This document shows, one piece after another, positions 19,065 through 26,470 of a DNA stretch of 48,900 bases; position 1 is the stretch's first letter, and the number at the start of each line of letters is the position of its first letter. Below the pieces are notes generated by a model, which searched no databases, was not told the DNA's origin, and saw only the letters and a list, made by a program, of their open reading frames with translations. The translations under genes and the position numbers were made by a program. This DNA comes from an uncultured Alphaproteobacteria bacterium (GTDB taxonomy: Bacteria; Pseudomonadota; Alphaproteobacteria; Rhizobiales; Ancalomicrobiaceae): contig CALFRR010000225.1 in assembly GCA_937919435.1 (NCBI GenBank), positions 1 through 48,900 on the forward strand, in the 5' to 3' direction.

Positions 19065-21436
19065 TCACCCGTAGTACCTTCATCCGCAGCCTGGTCCCCG
19101 GTGCCATCGGCGCCGCGGTCCTGCCGCACCTCGCCCGAGCGGCTTCGGGCCCCGGCGGGGTCACCGACGGCCGTGTTCTGGTCAACACCTCGCTCGGCCC
19201 GATCTTCCTGGTCAAGAAGGGCGGTCAGGTCGTCGGCGTCGAGCCCCTGAAGCAGGACGGCGCGCCCTGGAGCCTGCTCGGCGACATGCCCGACCGGCTC
19301 TACAACCGCGCCCGCGTCAAGGCGCCGATGGTCCGCAAGGACTTCCTCGCCAAGCGCGAGGCGAGCGACCGGACGAACCGCGGCAGCCGCGATTTCGTCG
19401 AAGTGAGCTGGGACGACGCGCTGAAGATCGTCTCGGAAGAGATGCAGCGGGTGAAGACCAAGTTCGGCAATGCCTCGCTGCATCGCGGCAAGAGCTCCTG
19501 GGCCTCGAATCACGCCCACTTCTACCGCACCGAGGCGTTGCTCCAGCGCTTCCTCAACGGCTTCGGCGGTTCCTCGACCTTCTTCGGCAACTACTCGAAT
19601 CAGGCGGTGTCGGAAATCCTGCCGGCGGTCGCCTGGTCGAGCCCGAGCGCGGCGAGCGACTGGCCGGTGATCCACGCCAACACCAAGCTGATCGTGCTGT
19701 GGGGTGCCAACCCGCTCTCCACCACCCGGATCCTGTCCGGCCGCTACGCGACCGCCGCCTGGTACGAGGTGAAGAAGCGCGGCATCGAGGTGATCGCCAT
19801 CGATCCGATGAAGTCGGAGACGATCAAGGAACTCGGCTGCGAATGGCTGCCGATCCGGCCGAACACCGACGTCGCGCTGGCCCTCGGTCTGATGCACACG
19901 CTGGTCACCGAGAACCTGCACGATCCCAAGTTCGTCGACGCCTACACCAAGGGCTACAAGGACTTCGAGCCCTACCTGTCGGGCAAGACGGACGGTCAGC
20001 CGAAGTCGGCGGAGTGGGCCTCCGGCATCACCGGCATTCCCGCCGACACCATCCGCGGCCTCGCCCGCAAGATGGCCAAGACCCGCACCACCATCGCCTC
20101 GGGCTGGTCGACTCAGCGCCAGCACCACGGTGAACAGGCGCCCTGGGCGATCGTCTGCCTCGGTGCGCTGCTCGGCCAGATCGGCCTGCCCGGCGGCGGC
20201 GTCTCCTTCGGTCTGCACTACGCCGACGGCGGTTTCCCGCGGGCGGCGATGCCGGTCGTCGGCGGCATCTCCCCCGGCACCAACCCGATCCCCGATCCGT
20301 TCCCGATCGCCTGCCTGTCGGACGCCTACCTCAATCCGGGCAAGACGATCGAGTGCAAGGGCCGCAAGATCACCTACCCGGACATCCGCCTCGTCTACAC
20401 CTCGGGCGGCAACCAGTTCACCCATCACCAGGACACCAACCGGGTGATCGAAGCCTTCCGCAAGCCGGAGGTGGTGATCGTCCAGGAGCCGTGGTGGACC
20501 CCGTCGGCGCGCTTCGCCGACATCGTCCTGCCGGCGTCGAGCGACCTCGAGCGCAACGACATCGGCCAGACCCTGAACCTGATCACCGCGGCCCACGCGG
20601 CGGTCGATCCGCTCTACAAGTCGCGCACCGACTACGACATCCTGACCGAACTCTCCGACCGGCTCGGCCACAAACAGGCCTTCACCGAGGGCCGGAGCGA
20701 GATGGACTGGGTGAGGTTCTTCTACGATGCCGCCAAGGCGCAGTCGAAGACCGTCAAGATGCCGGAGTTCGACGAGTTCTGGGCGGGCGAGGGGATCGTC
20801 GAGTTCCCGATGGGCAAGGGGAACTTCGTCCATCTCGCCGACTTCCGAGAGGATCCGCTGCTGAAGCCGGTGTCGACCGCTTCCGGTCTGATCGAGTTCA
20901 CCTCGCCCTATGTCGGCAAGCTCGGCTACGACGATTGTCCGGCCCATCCGACCTGGCTCGAGCCGGTCGAATGGAAGGGCAGCAAGCATGCGGACAAGTA
21001 CCCGCTGCAGCTGATTTCGCCCCATCCCCCGTTCCGTCTGCATTCGCAGATGTGCAACACCGCGACCCGGGCGAAGTACACCGTCAAGGACCGCGAGCCG
21101 GTGCTGATCAATGACAAGGACGCGGCCGCCCGCGGCATCGCCGACGGCGACATCGTCCGGCTGTTCAACGATCGCGGTCAGGTCCTCGCCGGCGCGATCG
21201 TCAGCCCCGACATCCTCCAGGGCACCATCTGCCTGCACGAGGGTGCCTGGTACGATCCGGCCAAGCCCGGTGAGAAGGGGGCGCTCGACAAGTACGGTTC
21301 GCCGAACCTGTTGACCCTCGATTCGACGCTGTCGTCGCGCTTCGCCCAGGCGACGATCGCCGGCACCGCGATCTGCAACGTCGAGAAGTACACCGAGGCC
21401 GCGCCGCCGGTCACCGCCTTCGACGCCGTCGGCTGA
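19061..21436 (+). CDS. Second TorA/BisC-like molybdopterin oxidoreductase
   Basis: The 791-residue protein is a paralogue of the upstream TorA, sharing many blocks (WLPIRPNTDVALALG, SGWSTQRQHHGEQAPWA, GQIGLPGGG, ARFADIVLPA, YDDCPAHPTWLEPVEW). The serine expected to bind molybdenum is conserved in N-Y-S (S179). Two differences stand out. The active-site loop reads K-S-S-W (144-147), so the tyrosine of DMSO reductases is replaced by serine, with one extra residue before the serine ligand. The signal peptide reads T-R-S-T-F-I-R, lacking the second Tat arginine. It overlaps the fusion gene by four bases and so is co-translated with it rather than with torCDA. TMAO-type or other N-/S-oxide reduction is likely; the substrate is unknown. 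Confidence 0.9.
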   Translation: MITRSTFIRSLVPGAIGAAVLPHLARAASGPGGVTDGRVLVNTSLGPIFLVKKGGQVVGVEPLKQDGAPWSLLGDMPDRLYNRARVKAPMVRKDFLAKREASDRTNRGSRDFVEVSWDDALKIVSEEMQRVKTKFGNASLHRGKSSWASNHAHFYRTEALLQRFLNGFGGSSTFFGNYSNQAVSEILPAVAWSSPSAASDWPVIHANTKLIVLWGANPLSTTRILSGRYATAAWYEVKKRGIEVIAIDPMKSETIKELGCEWLPIRPNTDVALALGLMHTLVTENLHDPKFVDAYTKGYKDFEPYLSGKTDGQPKSAEWASGITGIPADTIRGLARKMAKTRTTIASGWSTQRQHHGEQAPWAIVCLGALLGQIGLPGGGVSFGLHYADGGFPRAAMPVVGGISPGTNPIPDPFPIACLSDAYLNPGKTIECKGRKITYPDIRLVYTSGGNQFTHHQDTNRVIEAFRKPEVVIVQEPWWTPSARFADIVLPASSDLERNDIGQTLNLITAAHAAVDPLYKSRTDYDILTELSDRLGHKQAFTEGRSEMDWVRFFYDAAKAQSKTVKMPEFDEFWAGEGIVEFPMGKGNFVHLADFREDPLLKPVSTASGLIEFTSPYVGKLGYDDCPAHPTWLEPVEWKGSKHADKYPLQLISPHPPFRLHSQMCNTATRAKYTVKDREPVLINDKDAAARGIADGDIVRLFNDRGQVLAGAIVSPDILQGTICLHEGAWYDPAKPGEKGALDKYGSPNLLTLDSTLSSRFAQATIAGTAICNVEKYTEAAPPVTAFDAVG

Positions 21437-21456
21437 TCGCCGGGTCGAACGAAACG

Positions 21457-21489
21457 AAACGGGCGGCGGAGATCCTCCGCCGCCCGTTT
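21457..21489. terminator. Bidirectional terminator between the tor operon and the trxB-like gene
   Basis: A 15-base-pair perfect stem (AAACGGGCGGCGGAG and complement) with an ATC loop lies between convergent genes, 20 bases after the second reductase. The A-tract on one side and TTT on the other let it act on both strands. Confidence 0.75.
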
Positions 21490-21523
21490 CCGTCCGGGTC
21501 TGCCGCCGTTCATACGGCTCGGA

Positions 21524-22786
21524 TCACTCCGCCAGCACCGGCTCCCGGTGTTCGACGAGTTCTGCGAGCGTCGTCTCGATCGCCGCCGGGTCGAGGTGGC
21601 GGGTCTTGCCGACCACCCGCCCGTCCTGGGTGAAGACCAGCGACGGACTGTCGACCGCGCCGAGTCGCGCCGCCAGACATTCGCCCTTGTAGGTGTCGAC
21701 CAGACTCAGCTTGACCTTGCCGGCGAAGCGCCGCTCGATCTCCCGCACCGTCGGCAGGAAGTCGCGCGAACGCTGGTCGATCGGCGAATAGACGTAGATC
21801 ATGCCGGGCTTCTCGGCCTGCATCAGCTGCTTCTCGTAGACCTCGAGCTCGGCGATGTAGCGCTCCGCTTCGAACCCGGCGATCGCCCCGTCGCCGACCG
21901 CGGTGGCGACCTGCCGGAGACAGGTCTGGCGGACGTCGCCGGCGGCGAAGACGCCCTCGATGTTGGTCTGCATCCGCGTGTTGGTCGGGACGTAGCCGCG
22001 TTCATCGAGGGTGATCTGGCCGCGGAACAGCTCGGTCGCCGGCAGATAGCCGATGAAGTAGAAGCAGCGATCGACGTCGACCGGAATCAGATCGCCGGTG
22101 CGGGTGTCCTTCAGCACGACGCAGCTGAGCCGCTCGTCGCCCTCGAAGTGGTCGACCACGGTGTTCCAGCGGAACTCCATCTTCGGCTCGCGCATCGCGT
22201 CCTGCTGGGCGACCGCGTTGGCGTCCATGTGGCCCTCCTCGTGGATCACCGACATGATCACCTTCGAGGCGAACTTGGTCAGGAACAGCCCTTCCTCGAC
22301 CGCGGCGTCGCCGGAGCCGATCACCATCACCACCTTGTCCTTGCAGCTAGCCGCATCGCAGGTGGCGCAGAACGAGATGCCCTTGTCGTAGAGGAAGTGC
22401 TCCTCGCCGGGTGCCCCGAGCAGCCGCGGCTTGCCGCCGGTGGCGATCACCACCGCCTTGGCATGATAGACGGTGCGGAAGGTCTCCACCGTCTTGTCGT
22501 CGCCGGCGAGCGACACCGCCTTGACCGGGCTGATCTTGAAGTCGACGCCGAAGTGCTTGGCCTGCTTCTCGAACTGACGCATCAGCTCGAGCCCGCCGAT
22601 GCCCTCCGGAAAGCCGGGGAAGTTGCAGATCTCGTTGGTGTAGGTGGCCAGACCGCCGATCAGGCTCTTTTCGATCAACAGGGTCTTCAGGCGGGCCCGG
22701 CCGCCGTAGATCGCCGCGGTGAGCCCGCCCGGGCCGCCGCCGACGACCACGAGGTCGTAATACTGGTGGTCCTTTTCCATCGCCAT
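21524..22786 (-). CDS. Thioredoxin-reductase-like flavoprotein with C-terminal thioredoxin-fold extension
   Basis: The 420-residue protein has a thioredoxin-reductase core: FAD site VVGGGPGGLTAA (14-25), redox pair CATC (C140, C143), NAD(P) loop VIGSGDAAVEEG, and GVFAAGDVR near the end of the core. Residues from about 325 onward form an added thioredoxin-like domain (MIYVYSPIDQRSRDF, then DSPSLVFTQDGRVVG), but the CxxC position is occupied by residues without cysteine. Standard TrxB is about 320 residues. It is last in a minus-strand series with YeeE/YedE and TusA-like genes, 67 bases from the former, so reduction of a sulfur carrier or persulfide is a reasonable role (inference). NADPH versus NADH use cannot be decided. 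Confidence 0.88.
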   Translation of the reverse strand: MAMEKDHQYYDLVVVGGGPGGLTAAIYGGRARLKTLLIEKSLIGGLATYTNEICNFPGFPEGIGGLELMRQFEKQAKHFGVDFKISPVKAVSLAGDDKTVETFRTVYHAKAVVIATGGKPRLLGAPGEEHFLYDKGISFCATCDAASCKDKVVMVIGSGDAAVEEGLFLTKFASKVIMSVIHEEGHMDANAVAQQDAMREPKMEFRWNTVVDHFEGDERLSCVVLKDTRTGDLIPVDVDRCFYFIGYLPATELFRGQITLDERGYVPTNTRMQTNIEGVFAAGDVRQTCLRQVATAVGDGAIAGFEAERYIAELEVYEKQLMQAEKPGMIYVYSPIDQRSRDFLPTVREIERRFAGKVKLSLVDTYKGECLAARLGAVDSPSLVFTQDGRVVGKTRHLDPAAIETTLAELVEHREPVLAE

Positions 22787-22853
22787 CGTGGATCCGATCT
22801 TCTGTCCATGTGAGGGAAGGGGGCGGCGCCCGCACGAGCGCCGCCGGCCGCGT

Positions 22854-24200
22854 TCAGACCTTCGAGGGACGCTTCGACCACCAGTCGGCGAGCAGCCAGA
22901 CCGCGGCGAGCAGGACGAACTGGACGATCAGCGCCGGGAAGAAGCCACCGACCAGATTCGGCAGATAGACGACCGCCTTGAGATCGACGCCGAGCAGGTC
23001 GCGCCAGATCGGCCAGGTGGCGGCGCCGAGCGCGCTGCCGATGCAGAAGAACGGCAGCACCAGCCATTGCTGGACGAAGCCTTCGCCGACCCGCATCAGC
23101 GTGCCCGAGGCGCAGCCGCCGGAGATCACCGCGCCGATGCCGAACATCGTCGCGCCGACCGCGGTCCAGATGCCGACCGGGGCGAGGCCACCGATCTTCA
23201 CCGCCGCTTCGAGGCTGCCGGTCTTGACGTAGGCGCCGAGCTGCAGCGCCGAGACCAGGACGGTCGACACCGCCAGAGCGATCACCACGGCCTTGGTCAG
23301 GCTGGTACCGCCGGTCAGGCACGGGTCGCGCAGCGCCGCCGTGAAGCAGAACCGGGCGCGCTGCAGGATGAAGCCGAGCGCCACGCCGACGCCCCAGAAG
23401 ATCGCCAGAACCGGCGCCTTCATCACCCCGCCGTAGATCCAGCCGACGAGCGCCAGAACGACGAGCAGGCCGACGCCGATCGGGAACTGGACGACGTTCT
23501 CCTTCTTCTCGACCCGCACCCGCTGGATCCGCTTGATGCCGCCGGTGGTGCCGGCGGTCGCCGGGGCCGGGGCCGCGGTCGCCGCCGAGGGCACCGGAGC
23601 GGTGATCGTCGGCGCGCCGATGAAGAAGCCGACCAGCAGCTTCGATCCGATCATCGCCCCGAAGAAGATGAACACCATGAACACCCAGCCGTGCAGCGAC
23701 ATCGCCGGGATGCCGGAGAACAGCGCGCCGATGTTGCAACCGAACGACACGCGGGCGCCGAAGCCCATCAGCAGGCCACCGAGGATCGCCGCGGCCGCCT
23801 GACGGCCGGACTTGATCTGCTTGATCTTGAACTGGCTGGCGAGCAGCGTCGCGGTCAGCGCACCGAAGATCAGGCCGATGTCGATCAGGCTGCCGGTGTC
23901 GTTCAGGATGGTCAGGCCGGGGGCGTTGAAGCCCTTGGCGAAGTCTTTGAAATAGGCCCAGGAATGGGGATCGCCGCCGACCAGCCCCCAGGCCCAGGCG
24001 CCCCAGAAGGTGAGCGCCGAGGTGACGCCCCACGGGCGTCCGGTCGATTCGAGCAGCGCGCCGGCGAAGACGGCGAGCAGGACGGCGCCGGTCACGTAGG
24101 ACCAGGGTTGGACGAAGACGTCCTTGAAGGTCTGGCTGCGACGCATCGACGTCAGCAGCGACGGGCCTCCGGTTTGCGACACTGCGACTTGGTCGGTCAT
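22854..24200 (-). CDS. YeeE/YedE family membrane protein (thiosulfate/sulfur transporter TsuA-like)
   Basis: The 448-residue, very hydrophobic protein has two homologous halves joined by an Ala/Pro/Thr linker near residues 200-225. The conserved cysteines expected to relay thiosulfate are visible in SFGCNIGALFSG in the first half, and in RARFCFTAALRDP and SGGCASGTLMRVGEG in the second. TsuA takes up thiosulfate with a TusA-like partner, and a TusA-like gene lies 262 bases upstream on the same strand. The linker and extra N-terminal segment make it longer than E. coli YeeE (about 350), closer to the long YedE forms found beside selenium or sulfur genes, so selenium or other sulfur species remain possible. 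Confidence 0.9.
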   Translation of the reverse strand: MTDQVAVSQTGGPSLLTSMRRSQTFKDVFVQPWSYVTGAVLLAVFAGALLESTGRPWGVTSALTFWGAWAWGLVGGDPHSWAYFKDFAKGFNAPGLTILNDTGSLIDIGLIFGALTATLLASQFKIKQIKSGRQAAAAILGGLLMGFGARVSFGCNIGALFSGIPAMSLHGWVFMVFIFFGAMIGSKLLVGFFIGAPTITAPVPSAATAAPAPATAGTTGGIKRIQRVRVEKKENVVQFPIGVGLLVVLALVGWIYGGVMKAPVLAIFWGVGVALGFILQRARFCFTAALRDPCLTGGTSLTKAVVIALAVSTVLVSALQLGAYVKTGSLEAAVKIGGLAPVGIWTAVGATMFGIGAVISGGCASGTLMRVGEGFVQQWLVLPFFCIGSALGAATWPIWRDLLGVDLKAVVYLPNLVGGFFPALIVQFVLLAAVWLLADWWSKRPSKV

Positions 24201-24462
24201 GCGCGACTCCTCCTCACCCCGTCGGGACCGGTCCGCGGCGCGCGAGATCCCGCCCCGCCGACCGGTCGTGCCGGCGGGTCGCTCCTCGTCGATCGTCGCG
24301 GGGTCCCCGGCCCACGGGGATCACGTGTTTTCTGGCGGGCCGCATCGTCGCGGCCCTCTCGTCCGGTCGGAACGCCGGCCGCGGCTCATCCGGCGGCGTC
24401 GGCGGTCCGGTCACGCGGGAACGGAGGTCCGGACGGAACCTCCGGCCGCGAAGCGCTTCGGC

Positions 24463-24690
24463 TCAGTGGGACTTCTCGATGATGATTTCCCACTGCCCTT
24501 CGGCGACCTCTTCGATCTCGAAGTTGTGGCCTTCCTTGTTCGCCCATTCCGGGATGTTCTTCATCGCGCAGGAATGGTCGATTTCGACCACCAGGACGTC
24601 GCCGACGGCGAGGCCGGCGAGCGCGTTCTGAGTGCGGATCAGCGGCACGGGGCAGGCTTCGCCGAGGCAATCGAGATTCATCTGAGTCAT
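24463..24690 (-). CDS. TusA-like sulfurtransferase (TsuB/YeeD type)
   Basis: The 75-residue protein is a TusA-fold sulfur carrier. The catalytic CPxP motif is EACPVPLIRT with C13. MTQMNLDCLGEACP is the standard N-terminus, and a second conserved cysteine appears in DHSCAMKNIPEWA. It is the first gene of the TusA-YeeE-TrxR series and probably accepts sulfur from the transporter as a cysteine persulfide. The gap to the YeeE-like gene (24201-24462) holds no gene. Its upstream region begins with an AT-rich, symmetric stretch at 24765-24788. Confidence 0.92.
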   Translation of the reverse strand: MTQMNLDCLGEACPVPLIRTQNALAGLAVGDVLVVEIDHSCAMKNIPEWANKEGHNFEIEEVAEGQWEIIIEKSH

Positions 24691-24764
24691 TTCGGTCCAT
24701 CCGTTTCCGGCACCACGTTCGAACGCGGCGCACGCGACACGGCCCTCCGTCGGGCCATAAAATA

Positions 24765-24788
24765 GGAATCCCTAATATTCGGAATTCC
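24765..24788. promoter_or_regulatory. Nested inverted repeats, candidate operator of the TusA operon
   Basis: GGAAT (24765) and ATTCC (ending 24788) bracket a 24-base AT-rich element that also contains the perfect palindrome GGAATTCC (24781-24788). It lies 75 bases upstream of the TusA-like start. GAAT/ATTC half-sites recall sulfur-responsive ArsR-type (BigR/SqrR) operators, but the spacing differs, so the regulator is unknown. Confidence 0.4.
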
Positions 24789-25191
24789 TCAATACGTTTA
24801 AACATATATGCGGCAATAAGCTTTCTGGTTGTTTGGAAATGAAATAATTAGCCGTAAAAACCCGCACGACGGACCGCCGGCGGGTGACGAAATCGCGAAA
24901 ACAGCATGCGTGCGAGACGATTGTTCCGATCGAAGACGCTGGATTCGGATCCTGTGGCGGACAGTTCCGTGTCGTAGTGTCGCAGGTGCGCGAGTTGTTC
25001 TTGGTCCGAAACGGCGAAGACATCCTGACCGAACTCGTCTCGAGACGGAATGCGATAAAGTTTCCGCCCGCCGCATGCCGACATGCGGGGCCGCATGGCG
25101 CCGCGTGTCGAGCACCGATGCGGCATTCTCGGTTCGCGGGACGCCCGCAAGGCCTCGGCCGCCCTCCCGCGAACCGGGTACTCCGGCGAAA

Positions 25192-25217
25192 CACGCATTA
25201 CCGCGAGTTAATGCGTG
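25192..25217. promoter_or_regulatory. Perfect 9+9 inverted repeat, candidate operator
   Basis: CACGCATTA and TAATGCGTG are separated by eight bases, giving a perfect dyad of half-sites 17 bases apart. It lies 163 bases upstream of the EF-hand gene. The TA-rich inner ends and spacing suit a dimeric regulator. No matching second copy was noticed in the window. Confidence 0.5.
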
Positions 25218-25379
25218 AAACAGAGAACCCTAATGTATGTTCGTCTCGTTCGGAGGTGACGCGGCCTTCCGCCGCCGAGAGCCGAACGAAATCGAAATCG
25301 GACGCCCGGAGCCGAGGCGGACATGCGTTGTGATCGCGTGTCCGGACGGGCACGGCCGTCATCTCGCGGAGGAATCGCC

Positions 25380-25913
25380 ATGAACACCGCCACGCGTTTC
25401 GCCGGCTCGGCCGTCGCCGCTCTCTTCGCCTTCGGTGTCTACGCCGCCGATGCGCAGGGCTGGGGACGCGGCTCGGGCCAGGGAATGGGGCAGGGGATGG
25501 GCCAGGGCATGGGGCAGGGGATGGGCCAGGGAATGAGGGCGAACGATCCGGACGCGCCGTGGCGTCAGCGGTTCGCCGGGATCGACGAGAACGGCGACGG
25601 CTTCGTCTCCAGGGAGGAGATGCGCGCCAATGCCGAAGGCGTCTTCGCCGCCATGGATACCGACAACGACGGCCGCCTGACCAAGGAAGAATACATGGGT
25701 CTGCGGATGGGCGCCCAGACCGGCCGCAACCCGGCGCGGATGCAGGCGATGCAGGACGCCAAGGCCGCCCGCTTCGCTCCGATGGATCTGAACGGCGACG
25801 GCCGCGTCGATCTCGGCGAGTTCGTCAAGGCGGCGGAGGCCCGCTTCGCCGCTGCGGACCGCGATCACGACGGCAAGGTCGACGCCCGCGAGTTCCGCGG
25901 TCACGCCTGGTGA
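25380..25913 (+). CDS. Exported EF-hand protein with GQGM repeat
   Basis: The 177-residue protein has a signal peptide (hydrophobic core about residues 8-22, ending ADAQG), a low-complexity segment of six GQGM units, and four EF-hand calcium loops: DENGDGFVSREE, DTDNDGRLTKEE, DLNGDGRVDLGE and DRDHDGKVDARE. Each keeps Asp at position 1, Gly at 6 and Glu at 12. It is probably a periplasmic calcium-binding protein of unknown partner. ATG 25380 follows GGAGG; upstream in-frame codons lack a site and would spoil the signal peptide. The next genes are on the same strand but 155 bases away. Confidence 0.9.
   Translation: MNTATRFAGSAVAALFAFGVYAADAQGWGRGSGQGMGQGMGQGMGQGMGQGMRANDPDAPWRQRFAGIDENGDGFVSREEMRANAEGVFAAMDTDNDGRLTKEEYMGLRMGAQTGRNPARMQAMQDAKAARFAPMDLNGDGRVDLGEFVKAAEARFAAADRDHDGKVDAREFRGHAW
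25475..25537 (+). repeat. Tandem 12-base repeat encoding GQGM
   Basis: About five units of a 12-base repeat, near GGCCAGGGAATG and GGGCAGGGGATG alternately, lie within the EF-hand gene. The two unit variants alternate, suggesting duplication as 24-base pairs. Copy number changes would keep the reading frame. Confidence 0.85.
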
Positions 25914-26036
25914 GAGCCCCCTCCGACGACCCGCCGGGCGGCTCCCCGGTGGGCCTCGGCCTCCGTGCCGAACCTTCCGCCCGCGCGATGTGTCGCACCC
26001 CGCCCGAACCGCATTGCGGCGATCGCCCGGGACTCG

Positions 26037-26050
26037 CATTATGCACATAT
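26037..26050. promoter_or_regulatory. 14-base motif shared with 29303-29316 (inverted copy)
   Basis: CATTATGCACATAT lies 18 bases before the DUF134 start and recurs exactly, in reverse complement, at 29303-29316 upstream of the idnD-like gene. The core TATG-CA-CATA is a 4-2-4 palindrome. An exact 14-base AT-rich match in such GC-rich DNA suggests a common operator. Confidence 0.45.
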
Positions 26051-26068
26051 GCTCGAAATGGAGAGGGC

Positions 26069-26470
26069 ATGGCGCGACCGAGGAAGATCCGGACGATCGG
26101 AACCGATGTCGGTTTCCGTTGGTACAAGCCGCAGGGGATCCCGCTCCGGGACCTCGACGAGACGGTCGTGACTCTCGACGGCCTCGAGGCGCTGCGCCTC
26201 GCCGACGTCGAAGGTCTCGACCAGACCACGGCGGCGGAACGGATGGGAATCTCGCGTTCGACCTTCTCCCGCCTCCTCGCCGAGGCGCGGAACGCGGTGG
26301 CGACCGCACTCTGCGAGGGCACCGCGATTCGCATCGAAGGCGGGCCGGTGACGGTCGCCCCCGGCGGATGTCGGCGCCACGGCGGGCCCGGCCCGGGCGG
26401 ACGGAGATGTCGCGCCGATCGCGACCCGAAGACCAATCCGGATGTTCCGGAAGAAGGAGATTCCCAGTGA
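26069..26470 (+). CDS. DUF134 family DNA-binding protein
   Basis: The 133-residue protein starts MARPRKIRTIG and carries FRWYKPQGIPLRDLDETVVTLDGLEALRLADVEGLDQTTAAERMGISRSTFSRLLAEAR in successive conserved blocks. This is the DUF134 sigma-70 region-4-like helix-turn-helix family. Members usually adjoin genes for NifX/NifB-type cofactor-binding proteins, and here the next gene is one and overlaps it (GTGA). The C-terminal tail after residue 95 is Gly/Arg/Pro-rich with three cysteines or histidine pairs. The likely role is local transcriptional control, possibly sensing a metal or Fe-S ligand (inference). Confidence 0.9.
   Translation: MARPRKIRTIGTDVGFRWYKPQGIPLRDLDETVVTLDGLEALRLADVEGLDQTTAAERMGISRSTFSRLLAEARNAVATALCEGTAIRIEGGPVTVAPGGCRRHGGPGPGGRRCRADRDPKTNPDVPEEGDSQ

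Larger units (their letters stand above)
24691..25379. other. 689-base gene-poor stretch with AT-rich segment
   Basis: No convincing gene is seen. Several overlapping open frames exist on both strands, but none has a ribosome-binding site, a recognisable domain or the strong third-position GC of its neighbours. Bases 24757-24860 are unusually AT-rich for this window. Two symmetric elements are listed separately. The stretch probably holds the promoters for the TusA operon (leftward) and the EF-hand gene (rightward), and may hold a small RNA or gene remnant. Confidence 0.5.

Noticed and set aside
24884..25333. Possible 149-codon gene in the gap before the EF-hand gene
   Set aside because: A short stretch looks protein-like, but there is no ribosome-binding site or domain, and overlapping frames on both strands are equally open.
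25475..25537. CRISPR-like array
   Set aside because: Units are 12 bases without spacers and encode GQGM within a protein.
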